From assembly GCA_020201435.1 (NCBI GenBank), contig JAIVGS010000003.1, forward strand, positions 1 to 48,882: a stretch of 48,882 nucleotides of DNA, given 5' to 3'. The notes below the pieces were generated by a model. That model saw only the letters and a list, made by a program, of their open reading frames with translations. It was not told where the DNA came from and made no database searches. The translations under genes were made by a program, and so were the position numbers. This stretch comes from Myxococcales bacterium (lineage in GTDB: Bacteria > Myxococcota > Myxococcia > Myxococcales > 40CM-4-68-19). Below are positions 35,930 through 44,928 of the stretch, in pieces; the first letter of the stretch is position 1; each line of letters begins with the position of its first letter.

Positions 35930-36571
35930 ATGATGAAAGAATGGTTGGGCTTCAGTCTGCTGTCGCTGTCGGCGATCTTCTTCGTCGTCGACCCGATGGG
36001 CGTGATCCCGGTGTTCATCGCGATCACCCAACACGACTCGCCGGAAAAACGGCGCAGCATGGCGATGCGCGCCTCGCTTGCTGCCTTCTTCATCCTCTCC
36101 ACGTTCGCGGTCGCCGGCACGCTGATCTTCCGCGTCTTCGGCGTCACGCTCGGCGCCTTCAAGGTCGCCGGCGGCGTGCTGCTGCTGCTCACTTCGATCG
36201 AGATGCTCAAGGCGCAGCCGCAGCGGACGCGCACGACGCCGGAAGAGCAGCAGGAGGGCGCCGAGAAGGAGGACGTCGCCATCTTTCCGCTCGCGATTCC
36301 GCTCCTCGCCGGTCCCGGATCGATCGCGACGGTGACCGCGTTGATGGGCCGGGCGGGGAGGATTCTCTTCGCGGTGCCGGTGATCCTGTCGATCGCCGTG
36401 ACCTGCGCCGCGAGCTACCTGATGCTGATCGCGGCGGAGCGGATCCAGGGGCTGCTCGGCGTCACCGGGCTCAACGTGATGAACCGCGTGATCGGCCTGA
36501 TCATCGGCGCGATCGCGGTGCAGTTCATGTTCGACGGTTTGAAAGACACGTTCCCGGGGCTGCTGCATTGA
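35930..36571 (+). CDS. MarC-family integral membrane protein
   Basis: 213-residue membrane protein with six hydrophobic segments and MarC-family landmarks: FFVVDPMGVIPVFIAIT near the N-terminus, AGGVLLLLTSIEML in the third segment, and AIPLLAGPGSIATVTALM. The family's transport role is unsettled. Start choice: ATG 35930 or 35933 give the usual MKEWLGF start; ATG 35909 is also in frame. Its stop overlaps the TTG start of the next gene, and it opens the long plus-strand envelope-gene run. Confidence 0.83.
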   Translation: MMKEWLGFSLLSLSAIFFVVDPMGVIPVFIAITQHDSPEKRRSMAMRASLAAFFILSTFAVAGTLIFRVFGVTLGAFKVAGGVLLLLTSIEMLKAQPQRTRTTPEEQQEGAEKEDVAIFPLAIPLLAGPGSIATVTALMGRAGRILFAVPVILSIAVTCAASYLMLIAAERIQGLLGVTGLNVMNRVIGLIIGAIAVQFMFDGLKDTFPGLLH

Positions 36572-37347
36572 GGCCGGTGGTGCTGCTCGCCTGCGCGGGC
36601 TGCGCGCTGCCGGTCGTCTCGGCGGGGACGTTTCTTCCCGCCGGCGATCTGCAGCCCGGCGAAGTCCACGCCAGCCTCTCGATGGAAGCGGGCCGCGTCC
36701 TCGCCGGTCCCAGCGACGTCCACGATCTGCCGGCGACTCCGCCGGAAGCGCAGGCGTGGGAGGTCTCGACCTGGGTGGCCTCCGACGTCTCGTTGCGATG
36801 GCAGGCGGCGCGCCGTCTCGCGGTCGAAGCCCAGCTCAAGGTGAGCAACCCGATCTCGCCGTTCGTGCCCGAGCCGGTCGGCGGCGCGATCGGCGCCCGC
36901 CTCCGGGTCTACGAACGTTCGCCCGACGGAGGGCTGGCGATCGAGATCGGCGCGCGCGGCGTCGGCGTCGGCGTGCGGCAGCGGATCGATCGGTCCAAGG
37001 ACGGCCGCTCGCAGACCGATCTCTGGGACTACCGCGCCTGGGGCGTCGAAGTTCCCGTCGTCGTCACGTACCGCGTCAACCCCTTCTTCGCCGTGACCGG
37101 GTCGCCTTTCCTGCGCGCGTATCTGATCCGCGTGTGGCACACCGAGATCGCCGGGCTCAACGAGCAGCAGGCAGCGCTGCAATGGTCGCCGGTGCTCTCC
37201 GGCGGCGTCGGCGGATCGGCGGCGTTCGATCTCGGGCCGCTCGAGCTGTCGCCGGGAGTCGCGCTCGAGCTGGCGACGAGGCCGGGTCCGGGAGCGGCGA
37301 CGCACCTCTTGTTCGAGCCGGGGATCTCGGTGGGGACGCGGTTTTGA
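36568..37347 (+). CDS. Predicted outer-membrane-like lipoprotein, function unknown
   Basis: 259-residue exported protein. The start is a TTG overlapping the MarC stop (TTGA). MRPVVLLAC gives a short signal with lipobox LLAC; GTG 36577 would give a truncated signal. The mature part is built of amphipathic beta strands (VEAQLKVSNPISPF, LAIEIGARGVGVGV, VPVVVTYRVNPFFAVTG, LELSPGVALELATR) and ends in VGTRF with terminal Phe, like a small outer-membrane barrel. Lipid anchor plus barrel is unusual, so one of the two readings may be wrong. It lies between marC and waaA, overlapping both by 4 nt. Confidence 0.68.
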   Translation: MRPVVLLACAGCALPVVSAGTFLPAGDLQPGEVHASLSMEAGRVLAGPSDVHDLPATPPEAQAWEVSTWVASDVSLRWQAARRLAVEAQLKVSNPISPFVPEPVGGAIGARLRVYERSPDGGLAIEIGARGVGVGVRQRIDRSKDGRSQTDLWDYRAWGVEVPVVVTYRVNPFFAVTGSPFLRAYLIRVWHTEIAGLNEQQAALQWSPVLSGGVGGSAAFDLGPLELSPGVALELATRPGPGAATHLLFEPGISVGTRF

Positions 37348-38594
37348 CGCCGCTCGCCACCGCGGTCGAGTACGTCGTCTTCTGGCTCATGCTGCCGTTC
37401 CTCCTCTTGCATCCTCGGGTGCGCGAGGGTGTGCGGCGCCGGCTCGGACTCTACGAAGCGGTCGCGATCCCCGAGGGTCCGCGCGTGTGGCTGCACGGCG
37501 CGTCGGCCGGCGACGTGCTCGGGCTGGTGCCGATCGTCCGCGAGCTCAAGGCGCTGCGCCCGGATGCCCGGGTGATCATTTCGTCGATCACCGATTCGGG
37601 CGCGGCGATGGCGGTGCAGAAGCTTCGCGGGCTCGCGGACCTGGTCACTTTTTTGCCGTACGATCTTCCCGGCGCGTGCCGGCGCACGCTCGCGGCGCTT
37701 CGTCCCGCGGTGCTGGTCCTCGAGTACACCGAGCTGTGGCCGCAGCTCATCGACGCAGCCTCGCGGTCCGGCGTCAAGCTCGCGCTGACCAACGGCCGGC
37801 TCAGGCCGCGCAACGTCCGACGCTACCGCTGGATGTTCTCGCTGGTCGGGAACCTGTTGTCGAAATTCGACGTCCTGATGATGCGCGCCGACGAAGAGGC
37901 CGAGCGCGCGCTGGTGTTGGGCGCGCCGCGCGATCGCGTCGAGGTCACCGGCAACACCAAGTTCGACGCGCTGGCGGTGAGCGTGCCCGAGGGTCCCGAT
38001 GAATCGCTGCGCGCCGCGCTCGGCCTCGGCGCGGAGCGGCTCTGGGTCTGCGGGTCGACCCACGAAGGCGAGGAGGGAGCCCTGCTGCGGGTGTTTTCCG
38101 CGCTGCGCAACGAGCATCGGGATCTGCGGCTCTTGATCGCGCCGCGCTACATCGAGCGGGCAGGGCGCGTCGTGGCTCTGGCGCGATCGATCGGACTGGC
38201 GGCGCGATTGCGTTCGCAGGGGCCGGGGACGGAGCCGGTGATCGTGCTCGATACCATCGGCGAGCTGGTGCGCATGTACCAGCTCGCCACGATGGTCTTC
38301 GTCGGCGGCAGCTTCGGCCGTCGCGGCGGCCAGAACATCCTCGAGCCCGCGGCGTGCGGAAAGCCGGTGCTGTTCGGGCCGCGGATGGAGAACTTCGCCG
38401 ACAGCGTGCAGGTCCTGGTCGGACGCGGAGGGCTGCAGGTGCGCGATCCGGTCGCGCTGTTGCGGCTGATGCGCGATCTGCTCGCGCGGCCGGACGAGAT
38501 CCGCAAGCTGGGCGAGCTGGCGCGCGAGGCGGTGTCGTCGGTGCGTGGCGCGAGCGCGCGGGATGCGCGGTTGATCGCGGAGCTCCTGCCGTGA
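37344..38594 (+). CDS. waaA: Kdo transferase (3-deoxy-D-manno-octulosonic acid transferase)
   Basis: 416-residue membrane-anchored GT30 enzyme that transfers Kdo from CMP-Kdo to the lipid A precursor. One hydrophobic anchor is at the N-terminus (AVEYVVFWLMLPFLLLHP). Family motifs follow: VWLHGASAGDVLG, SSITDSGAAMA, VLEYTELWPQLI, NGRLRPR, VTGNTKFD, GSTHEGEEGALL, VFVGGSFGRRGGQNILEPAA. Length is close to E. coli WaaA (425). The TTG at 37344 overlaps the previous stop (TTGA). It is followed at once by lpxK, a common pairing. Confidence 0.94.
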   Translation: MTPLATAVEYVVFWLMLPFLLLHPRVREGVRRRLGLYEAVAIPEGPRVWLHGASAGDVLGLVPIVRELKALRPDARVIISSITDSGAAMAVQKLRGLADLVTFLPYDLPGACRRTLAALRPAVLVLEYTELWPQLIDAASRSGVKLALTNGRLRPRNVRRYRWMFSLVGNLLSKFDVLMMRADEEAERALVLGAPRDRVEVTGNTKFDALAVSVPEGPDESLRAALGLGAERLWVCGSTHEGEEGALLRVFSALRNEHRDLRLLIAPRYIERAGRVVALARSIGLAARLRSQGPGTEPVIVLDTIGELVRMYQLATMVFVGGSFGRRGGQNILEPAACGKPVLFGPRMENFADSVQVLVGRGGLQVRDPVALLRLMRDLLARPDEIRKLGELAREAVSSVRGASARDARLIAELLP

Positions 38595-39541
38595 GCTTCT
38601 GGTGGTCTGCTTCCCCGCCGGCGTGGTCACTCGCGCTCGCGCCGCTCGAGCTCGCGTACCGCGCCGGAGCCGCGGTCCATCGTATTTCAGTCCGGCGCGC
38701 ACACGCTCGCGTGCCGGTGATCTCGGTCGGCAATCTCACCGTCGGCGGGGCGGGGAAGACCCCGGTCGCGATCGAGATCGGCCTGCGGCTTGCGGCCCGC
38801 GGCTTGCGGCCCGCGGTCCTGAGCCGCGGATACGGTCGCCTCATGCGCGCGCCGATGCAGGTGTCTTTCGAGTCGCGCGTCGACGAGGTCGGGGATGAGC
38901 CGCTCTTGATGGCGCGTCGCGGCCTGACCGTGTTCGTCGGACCGCGGCGTGCGTTGCTCGCGGACATGGCGGTGCAGCGCGGCGCCGACGTCGTCATCCT
39001 CGACGACGGGTTGCAGCACCACGCGCTGGCGCGCGATCTCGACGTGGTGGTGGTCGACGCGTCGAATGCGTTCGGCAACGGGCGTCTGCTGCCGCGCGGG
39101 CCGTTGCGCGAGGTGCCGTCGGCGCTTCGGCGCGTGCAGCGCGGGCTGCTGTGGTTCACGCGAAGCGATCTGCCGCGAGACGCGCGAACGGCTTCGCTTC
39201 CGCCGTGGCCGGCGGTGGAAAGCTCGTATGCCGCTCGCGAGGACCTGCGCCGAAAGCGTGTCTTTCTCTTTGCCGGCATCGCCCGGCCGGCCTCGTTCGA
39301 GGCGACCGTGCGCGGACTCGGCGCCGAGATCGCGGGTGCTCGGTGGTTCGGCGATCACCACCGGTATGGCGCGTCCGATCTCGCGGCGCTGCGGCGCGAT
39401 GCGGGCGACGCGATGCTGGTGACGACCGAGAAAGACCTGGTCCGCATCGATCAGCCGCATGGGATCGTCGCAGTACGGGTCGACGTTCGAATCCACGCCG
39501 GTGAAGACGCGCTCGACGCCGCGTTGAAGGCGGTCCTGTGA
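38591..39541 (+). CDS. lpxK: Tetraacyldisaccharide 4'-kinase
   Basis: 316-residue lipid A kinase that adds the 4'-phosphate to the disaccharide. It has an N-terminal membrane-associated helix, the P-loop VGNLTVGGAGKTP, AVLSRGYGR, VGDEPLLMA and the DDGLQHH motif that follows, all diagnostic of LpxK, then FAGIARPASFE and DHHRY in the C-terminal lobe. GTG start overlaps the waaA stop (GTGA) and its own stop overlaps the next gene in the same way. Confidence 0.95.
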   Translation: MSFWWSASPPAWSLALAPLELAYRAGAAVHRISVRRAHARVPVISVGNLTVGGAGKTPVAIEIGLRLAARGLRPAVLSRGYGRLMRAPMQVSFESRVDEVGDEPLLMARRGLTVFVGPRRALLADMAVQRGADVVILDDGLQHHALARDLDVVVVDASNAFGNGRLLPRGPLREVPSALRRVQRGLLWFTRSDLPRDARTASLPPWPAVESSYAAREDLRRKRVFLFAGIARPASFEATVRGLGAEIAGARWFGDHHRYGASDLAALRRDAGDAMLVTTEKDLVRIDQPHGIVAVRVDVRIHAGEDALDAALKAVL

Positions 39542-40296
39542 TCGGCGAGGCTCTCGGAGTTCTCGCGTACTGGCTCGGGATCCGCCGGCGCGTGGCGCTC
39601 GACAACCTGACCCGCGCATTTCCGGAGAAGACCGCCGCGGAGCGCCACGCCTTGGCCCGCGCCGCGTACGCCCAGCTCGGGTGCAGCCTGGTCGAGTTGA
39701 TCCTGCCGATGCCCCCCGTCGAATTCGACGGCTGGGAGATCTACGAAAGGGCGCGCGCGCAGGGCCGCGGCGTCGTCTGCGCCATCGCGCACTACGGAAA
39801 TTTCGAGCTCCTCGCCCGCGCCGTCGCTCGACGCGGTGTCAAGCTGACGTTGATCGGCCGCCGGCTGCGGGGCGCGTTCAACCGGTGGCTGGTCGAGAGC
39901 CGCGGCGTCCACACGCTGCCCGACCGCGGCTCGAGCGGCGGCGCGGTGGCCGCGCTGCGCCGTGGAGAGGTGCTGGCCATCGCCGTCGATCAGAACATGC
40001 AGCCGAGCCGCGGCGTCTTCGTCGATTTCTTCGGCACGCCGGCGTGCACGACGCCGGCCGCGGCCGTCTACGCGCTGCGCGCGGGAGCGCCGCTCCTCGC
40101 TGCTTTCCCCGTCCGTTCTAAAATCAGAACGCACGTTGTGAAAGTGTGCGGGCCGTTCCAAACCTCGAAGCGCGGCCACGAAGCCGTGCTCGATCTCACG
40201 CAGCAGGTCACCCGCGCCGTCGAGGACGCCGTCCGCGAGCATCCCGACCACTGGTTCTGGGTGCATCGCCGGTGGAAGACGCGCCCGCCGGGGTAG
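39538..40296 (+). CDS. LpxL/HtrB-type lipid A acyltransferase
   Basis: 252-residue acyltransferase of the lauroyl/myristoyl transferase family. The catalytic HX4E motif is in AIAHYGNFELL, followed by TLIGRRLRGAFNRWL, AIAVDQNMQPSRGVFVDFFG and PDHWFWVHRRWKTRP at the end. It is shorter than E. coli LpxL (about 306) mainly because the N-terminal membrane helix is reduced. GTG start overlaps lpxK. Bases 40108-40137 carry one copy of the unusual AT-rich motif, encoding RSKIRTHVV with an AGA codon. It adds a secondary acyl chain to Kdo-lipid A by family inference. Confidence 0.88.
   Translation: MIGEALGVLAYWLGIRRRVALDNLTRAFPEKTAAERHALARAAYAQLGCSLVELILPMPPVEFDGWEIYERARAQGRGVVCAIAHYGNFELLARAVARRGVKLTLIGRRLRGAFNRWLVESRGVHTLPDRGSSGGAVAALRRGEVLAIAVDQNMQPSRGVFVDFFGTPACTTPAAAVYALRAGAPLLAAFPVRSKIRTHVVKVCGPFQTSKRGHEAVLDLTQQVTRAVEDAVREHPDHWFWVHRRWKTRPPG
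40108..40137 (-). repeat. AT-rich motif copy A, inside the LpxL-type gene
   Basis: Read on the minus strand: block AACGTGCGTT, spacer CTGATTTTAG, then AACGGACGGG, in which the last block diverges. On the plus strand CGTCCGTTCT (40110-40119) pairs with AGAACGCACG (40126-40135) around AAAATC, with one mismatch. It shares its core with copies B, C and D. It sits in codons AAA ATC AGA within a GC-rich gene. Confidence 0.7.
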
Positions 40297-40305
40297 ACTG
40301 GGAGC

Positions 40306-41469
40306 GTGTCCGCGTTGCGGTTCATCCCGCTCCTGCTCGTGCTCACCGCCGTCCAGGTCGGGCTCTGGTCGGCGCTGTGCGCGCTCTTCCTTCCGCAGCC
40401 CGGGCAATCCAGGCAGCGCAGAAACCTCGCCCTCGGTCTGGCCGCTCTCGCGGTGTTCTTCGTCTCGTTCATGGCGGCCTCGCGAACGCTGGTCGGACTG
40501 CCCGCGCCGTTGCGGGAGTTCGTCGTCGAGCCGCTGCTCGCGATCGAGGTCCTTTCAATTCCTCTGATGCTGCTGCTCGGCTTCACGCTCTCGATCGCCC
40601 GCCGGGTGCCGGCCGCAGCGAACACGGGCGAGCTGGCCGAGCCGCGTCGCGTTTTCCTCGCCCGCGCCGCGACCGGACTGGTCGGAGTGACGGGAGCAAC
40701 CGCGATCGTCGGCATCGAGCAGGCCGAGCTTGCGCCGCAGCTCTCGCGCCATGAGATCCCGATCTCCGGATTGCACCGCGATCTCGACGGATTGCGCGTC
40801 GTCCACCTCTCCGACATTCACGCCGGCGCGCTGATGTCCGAAGAACGGATGCTTCGGATCGCGCGCGCCGCGGCGGCGTTGGATCCAGACGTCGTGGTCC
40901 TGACCGGCGATCTGCTCGACGTCAGCCCGCGCGCGGCGGGGCCGTTCTCACGGGCGTTCAGGACGCTTCACGGCAGGCTCGGCACGTTCGCGATCTTCGG
41001 CAATCACGACTATTTCGCCGGACCCCGCGACGCCGAGCGCGCGGTGCGCGACGCCGGGGCGACGCTGCTCCGCAATTCGGGCGCGCGCGTCGAACGCGGC
41101 AGGGGGTCGCTCTTCGTCGGCGGCGTCGACGACCCGTCGCGCGGCGCGCTCGGCGTCGATCCGGCGCGGGCGCTGCGAGCGGCTCTGCCGGGGGAGCCGC
41201 GGATCCTCCTCGCGCACCGGCCATCGCTGTTCGAGATCTGCGCGAACGCAGGGGCGCAGCTCGTGCTCTCGGGACATACCCACGGCGGTCAGATCGCGTT
41301 CTCTCCGCGGTGGTCGTTGGCGCGGCTGCTCGGTCCTTACACCATGGGGCTCTACCGCGCCGAGGGCGCGCACCTCTACGTCCACCGTGGAATGGGCACG
41401 GTCGGACCGGCGCCGCTGCGCCTCGGCTCTCCTCCCGAGATCGCCTTGCTCACGCTGCGTGGAGTATGA
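40306..41469 (+). CDS. Membrane-anchored metallophosphoesterase, YkuE/LpxG-like
   Basis: 387-residue protein with three N-terminal hydrophobic segments (about residues 5-100) and a C-terminal calcineurin-type phosphoesterase domain: HLSDIHAG, LTGDLLDVS, FGNHDYF, LLAHRP and LSGHTHGGQI supply the metal ligands. This is the YkuE-like group, to which chlamydial LpxG, a UDP-2,3-diacylglucosamine pyrophosphatase, also belongs. Position inside a lipid A/core gene run makes an LpxG role plausible, but no LpxH or LpxI gene can be checked from this window. GTG 40306 is preceded by GGGAG. Confidence 0.8.
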   Translation: MSALRFIPLLLVLTAVQVGLWSALCALFLPQPGQSRQRRNLALGLAALAVFFVSFMAASRTLVGLPAPLREFVVEPLLAIEVLSIPLMLLLGFTLSIARRVPAAANTGELAEPRRVFLARAATGLVGVTGATAIVGIEQAELAPQLSRHEIPISGLHRDLDGLRVVHLSDIHAGALMSEERMLRIARAAAALDPDVVVLTGDLLDVSPRAAGPFSRAFRTLHGRLGTFAIFGNHDYFAGPRDAERAVRDAGATLLRNSGARVERGRGSLFVGGVDDPSRGALGVDPARALRAALPGEPRILLAHRPSLFEICANAGAQLVLSGHTHGGQIAFSPRWSLARLLGPYTMGLYRAEGAHLYVHRGMGTVGPAPLRLGSPPEIALLTLRGV

Positions 41470-41482
41470 GAGAGACCGCCGC

Positions 41483-42523
41483 ATGAACCCGGATCTCGAG
41501 CGCCTGCTCGACCGCTTCTCCGGCGCGCGCGTCGCCGTGCTCGGCGATCTCGTCGCCGACGAGTTCGTCTACGGCGAGACCGACCGCATCAGCCGCGAGG
41601 CGCCGGTGCTGATCGTGCGGTACGAGTCGGCGGAATTGAAACCGGGGTGCGCGGCGAATGCGATCGCCAACCTCTGCGCCCTCGGAGCGCAGGTGCAGGC
41701 CATCGGCCTCGTCGGCGACGACCAGATCGGCCGCCGGCTGCGGCAGCTCTTGCGCGAGTCGGGCGCGGACGACGGGACCGTCTTCGTCACCGACGGCGCC
41801 GCGACGTCGACCAAGACGCGGGTGCTCGCGGGCGGCAAGAACACGCGCCGCCAGCAGATGCTGCGCATCGATCGCGACGGTCCGCGCGAGCCGAGCGCGC
41901 AGTTGACGCAGAAGCTGCTGAAGGCGATCGCGTCGGCGCGCTGCGACGCGATCCTGATCTCCGACTACGGGCTCGGGCTGCTCTCGCCGCCGCTGGTGGA
42001 AGCGGTGCGCGCGCTCGCGGGGCAGGGTCGCACGGTCTGCGTCGACGCCCGTTATGGCCTCGCGAAATATCGGGGCGTCACGGTCGCCAAGCCGAACGAG
42101 GTCGAGCTCGAAGCGGTGGTCGGCCGCGCGCTCGGCGACGACCCGGCGTCGCTCGAGGAAGCGGGCCGCGAGGCGCTCAAGACGCTGCGGGTCCAGTCGC
42201 TCCTGGTCACGCGCGGGCGCAACGGAATGGCGCTGCTCCGGCCCGGCGCCCAGACGGCGCTGTTGCCGGTGCATGGGTCGCAGGACGCGGTCGACGTGAC
42301 CGGCGCCGGCGACACGGTGATGGCCGCGAACACGGTGGCGATCGCGGCGGGAGGCGATCCTGTCCAGGCGATGCGGCTCGCCAACGTGGCCGGAGCGCTG
42401 AAGGTGCAGAAGGCCGGCACGGCGACGGTGTCGACAGCGGAGCTGCGCGCCGAGTTGCGCCGCGCGCCCGTCGCGCAGCCGACGCTCCTCCTGCGCCGCA
42501 TGCAGCGGGCGGGGCGGAGGTGA
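41483..42523 (+). CDS. hldA: D-glycero-beta-D-manno-heptose-7-phosphate kinase
   Basis: 346-residue PfkB-family kinase matching the first domain of HldE/RfaE. It starts LLDRFSGARVAVLGDLVADEFVYGETDRISREAPV, continues with KPGCAANAIANL and STKTRVLAGGKNTRRQQMLRID, then YGLGLLS, VAKPNEVELE and the catalytic DVTGAGDTVMA. It phosphorylates heptose-7-phosphate at C1 on the route to ADP-heptose. In E. coli this is fused to the nucleotidyltransferase; here the second activity is the next, overlapping gene. A GmhB phosphatase is not in the window. Confidence 0.93.
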   Translation: MNPDLERLLDRFSGARVAVLGDLVADEFVYGETDRISREAPVLIVRYESAELKPGCAANAIANLCALGAQVQAIGLVGDDQIGRRLRQLLRESGADDGTVFVTDGAATSTKTRVLAGGKNTRRQQMLRIDRDGPREPSAQLTQKLLKAIASARCDAILISDYGLGLLSPPLVEAVRALAGQGRTVCVDARYGLAKYRGVTVAKPNEVELEAVVGRALGDDPASLEEAGREALKTLRVQSLLVTRGRNGMALLRPGAQTALLPVHGSQDAVDVTGAGDTVMAANTVAIAAGGDPVQAMRLANVAGALKVQKAGTATVSTAELRAELRRAPVAQPTLLLRRMQRAGRR

Positions 42524-42993
42524 TCTGCACCCTCGAGCAGGCAGTCGCTGCGCGCGAGGAAGCGCGTGCGCGCGGCGTCCTGTGCGCGGTCGCGAACGGC
42601 GCGTTCGACCTGCTGCACGTCGGCCACGTCCGTTATCTCCTCGCCGCGAAAGAGCTCACGCGAGGCGGTCTGCTCGTCGTCGGCGTGAACAGCGACGTTT
42701 CGGTCCGTGCCTCGAAAGGCGCCGGCCGGCCGGTGCTGCCCGAGCGCGAGCGGGCCGAGATCGTCGACGCGGTCAAGGGCGTCGACTGCGTCGTCCTCTT
42801 CGACGAGCCCGCCGCTGCCGCGCTTCTCGAAGCGTTGAAGCCCGATCTGCACGTCAAAGGCACCGACTACACGGCCGAGAGCGTTCCGGAGCGCGAGGCA
42901 GTCGCCGGCTTCGGCGGCCGCACGGTGATCGCCGGCGATCCCAAGGATCACTCGACCACCGATCTGATCGCGCGGCTCAAGGCGCTGCTGTGA
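42520..42993 (+). CDS. hldC: D-glycero-beta-D-manno-heptose-1-phosphate adenylyltransferase
   Basis: 157-residue nucleotidyltransferase matching the second domain of HldE. The HxGH motif is in NGAFDLLHVGHVRYL; VGVNSDVSVRASKG, VLPERERAEIVDAVKGVDCVVLF and LHVKGTDY are family signatures. It makes ADP-heptose from heptose-1-phosphate and ATP. GTG start overlaps hldA by 4 nt, so the split halves are translationally coupled. The stop overlaps the GT2 gene. Confidence 0.93.
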   Translation: MICTLEQAVAAREEARARGVLCAVANGAFDLLHVGHVRYLLAAKELTRGGLLVVGVNSDVSVRASKGAGRPVLPERERAEIVDAVKGVDCVVLFDEPAAAALLEALKPDLHVKGTDYTAESVPEREAVAGFGGRTVIAGDPKDHSTTDLIARLKALL

Positions 42994-43724
42994 TCTCGGC
43001 GACGATCATCGCGCAGGACGAAGAGCGCGCGATCGTCCCATGCATCGAGTCGGTGAGCGGCTTCTGCGAAGAGATCCTCGTCGTCGACGGCGGATCGAAG
43101 GACCGCACGCGCGAAGTCGCGTCCAAAATAACGGGCGTTCGAATTTTAGAACGTCCGTTCGACGACTTCGCGCGGCAGCACGAATTCGCCCGCAGCGAGG
43201 CGCGCGGCGAGTGGGTCTTCTCGATCGACGCCGACGAGCGCGCCTCGCCCGAGCTGGCCCAATTCACGCCGGGCAGCCATGCCGCGTATTCGCTCCCGTT
43301 CAAGAACCATTTCCGCGGGGTCTGGCTGCGGCATGGCGGCTTCTGGCCGGATCGGCACGTTCGCCTCTTCCGGCGCGCCGCATGCCGTTACGATCTGTCT
43401 CGCACCGTCCACGAGAAGCTGGTCGTCGACGGCCCGATCGCGCCGCTCGATGCGCCGATCCTCCACTTCACGTACGAATCGCTCGAGGACTGCCTGGCGA
43501 AGATGACCCGCTACGGCCTCAGCGCGGCTGAGATGCTGCACGGGCAGGGCCGCCGGGCGACCGCGCTCGACGTCGCAGTACGGCCGTTCTGGAGATTCGT
43601 GCGCGGTTATGTGTTCAAGGCGGGCTTTCTCGACGGCGCACCAGGCGCCGCCGCGGCCTGGGCCCGCGCTTACGAGGCCTACGTGAAGTACGCGAGATTG
43701 TGGGAGCTTTCGCGCTTTTCGTGA
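42990..43724 (+). CDS. GT2-family glycosyltransferase, WaaE/KdtX-like
   Basis: 244-residue GT-A glycosyltransferase. [20 protein letters not shown] opens the donor fold; [10 protein letters not shown] and SIDADER (the DAD metal site) follow; then [12 protein letters not shown] and HEKLVVDG, typical of LPS-core beta-glucosyltransferases of the WaaE/KdtX type. GTG start overlaps hldC. Bases 43130-43159 carry a full copy of the AT-rich motif, encoding [10 protein letters not shown] with TTA and ATA codons. The sugar added (often glucose on heptose) is inferred from family and context. Confidence 0.85.
   Translation: MISATIIAQDEERAIVPCIESVSGFCEEILVVDGGSKDRTREVASKITGVRILERPFDDFARQHEFARSEARGEWVFSIDADERASPELAQFTPGSHAAYSLPFKNHFRGVWLRHGGFWPDRHVRLFRRAACRYDLSRTVHEKLVVDGPIAPLDAPILHFTYESLEDCLAKMTRYGLSAAEMLHGQGRRATALDVAVRPFWRFVRGYVFKAGFLDGAPGAAAAWARAYEAYVKYARLWELSRFS
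43130..43159 (+). repeat. AT-rich motif copy B, inside the GT2 gene
   Basis: Three 10-base blocks in order: AACGGGCGTT, CGAATTTTAG, AACGTCCGTT. The flanking AACGnnCGTT blocks start 20 bases apart. GGGCGTTC and GAACGTCC can pair around an 8-base loop. The codons used include ATA, CGA and TTA. Confidence 0.75.
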
Positions 43725-43741
43725 TAGGAGCACCGGGCAAG

Positions 43742-43915
43742 ATGGCCATCGCCGCAGAGCTGAAGGAGATCCTCGCCTGCCCCAGGTGCAAGGGCGAGCT
43801 CGAGTTTCACGAGGAAGAGCAGAAGATCGTCTGCAAGGCCTGCAAGCTCGTGTACCGCATCGACGACGACATCCCGGTCATGCTGGTGGACGAAGCCAAG
43901 CCGCTCGAATCGTGA
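43742..43915 (+). CDS. Trm112/YcaR-family zinc-ribbon protein
   Basis: 57-residue protein with the Trm112-like fold: Cys13-Pro-Arg-Cys16, then [25 protein letters not shown] with Cys31 and Cys34. Bacterial members (YcaR-like) are small, often beside lpxK/kdsB in LPS operons; homologues act as methyltransferase activators in archaea and eukaryotes, but the bacterial role is unclear. ATG 43742 gives the standard length; an in-frame ATG at 43700 lies within the GT2 gene. The stop overlaps the next gene (GTGA). Confidence 0.87.
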   Translation: MAIAAELKEILACPRCKGELEFHEEEQKIVCKACKLVYRIDDDIPVMLVDEAKPLES

Positions 43916-44928
43916 AGGCGCTGCTGCAGAGGCTCGAGGCGCGCCCGCCGCGGCGCGTGCTCGTGATTCAGACCGCGTTCCTAGGCGACACGGTGTTCAC
44001 CTCCGCGCTGGTTCGCGCGCTCAAGGCGAAGTGGCCCGAGGCCGACGTCGATCTTTGCGTCGCTCCGCGCGGAAAGGACGTCGCCCAGGCGATGCCGGGC
44101 GCGGGGTTCGTTCACGTGTTCGACAAGCGGGGCCCGGATCGCGGGCTTCGCGGATTGCGGCGGATCGCGGCGCGAGTCGCAACCCGCCAGTACCACCTCG
44201 CGGTGATTCCGCACCGGTCGGTGCGATCGGCTTTGGTCGCGTGGCTGGCGCGTATTCCCGAGCGCGTCGGCTTCGCGCGCGCGGCCGGCGCGCTGCTTTA
44301 TACAACGCGCGTTATAAGTTTAGAACGCACGTTCTTGAAGCAGGAAGCGGACCTCGCCCGCGCTCTCGGCGCCGAGCCGGTCGCGATGGCACTCGAGCCG
44401 CGTCGCGAATGGATCGGCGCGGCGCGCGCAGCGTTGGGAACCTCCGCCCAGGAACGACTGGCCGCGATCTGCATCGGGTCGGAGTGGGAGACGAAGGTCT
44501 GGCCGGCCTCGCGCGTCGCATCTCTCGCGCGCCTGTTGACCGAGCGCGGGTTCCGCCCGGTCCTCGTCGGTGGACCGCGCGAACGCGCGATGGCGCGGGA
44601 GGTGAACTGCGGCTCCATCGACACCACCGGCAACCCGGTCGGCGAGGCGCTCGCGATCCTCAAGATGTCGGCGCTCGCCGTTGGCGGAGACACGGGCCTC
44701 GTCCACGCCGCGCGCGCGATGGGCGTCCCGACCGTCGCGGTCTTCGGCCCGACGTCGCCCTCGGTCCACCTCTTCGGTCCGCGCGAACGAGCGGTTTCGC
44801 TGGATCTTTCCTGCTCGCCGTGCAGCGTGCACGGCTCGCGGCGCTGCCCGCTCGGCCACCACCGCTGCCTGCGCGATCTCGACGCCGACCGCGTCGCCGC
44901 AGCGTGCCAGGACGTGCTCGAGGCATGA
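43912..44928 (+). CDS. waaF: GT9 heptosyltransferase, WaaF-like
   Basis: 338-residue GT9 enzyme that adds heptose from ADP-heptose to the inner core. N-terminal [23 protein letters not shown] is the family's glycine loop. The C-terminal half has [15 protein letters not shown] (acceptor/donor site region), [10 protein letters not shown], and [24 protein letters not shown] with [18 protein letters not shown], as in heptosyltransferase II. GTG start overlaps the Trm112 gene. Bases 44304-44333 hold a full copy of the AT-rich motif ([11 protein letters not shown], with ATA and TTA). WaaF rather than WaaC is favoured by the C-terminal Cys cluster, but is not certain. Confidence 0.87.
   Translation: MKALLQRLEARPPRRVLVIQTAFLGDTVFTSALVRALKAKWPEADVDLCVAPRGKDVAQAMPGAGFVHVFDKRGPDRGLRGLRRIAARVATRQYHLAVIPHRSVRSALVAWLARIPERVGFARAAGALLYTTRVISLERTFLKQEADLARALGAEPVAMALEPRREWIGAARAALGTSAQERLAAICIGSEWETKVWPASRVASLARLLTERGFRPVLVGGPRERAMAREVNCGSIDTTGNPVGEALAILKMSALAVGGDTGLVHAARAMGVPTVAVFGPTSPSVHLFGPRERAVSLDLSCSPCSVHGSRRCPLGHHRCLRDLDADRVAAACQDVLEA
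44304..44333 (+). repeat. AT-rich motif copy C, inside the waaF gene
   Basis: Blocks AACGCGCGTT, ATAAGTTTAG, AACGCACGTT, with the same 20-base period as copy B and in the same codon phase (TTA GAA CGC). It uses ACA, ATA and TTA codons. Confidence 0.75.
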
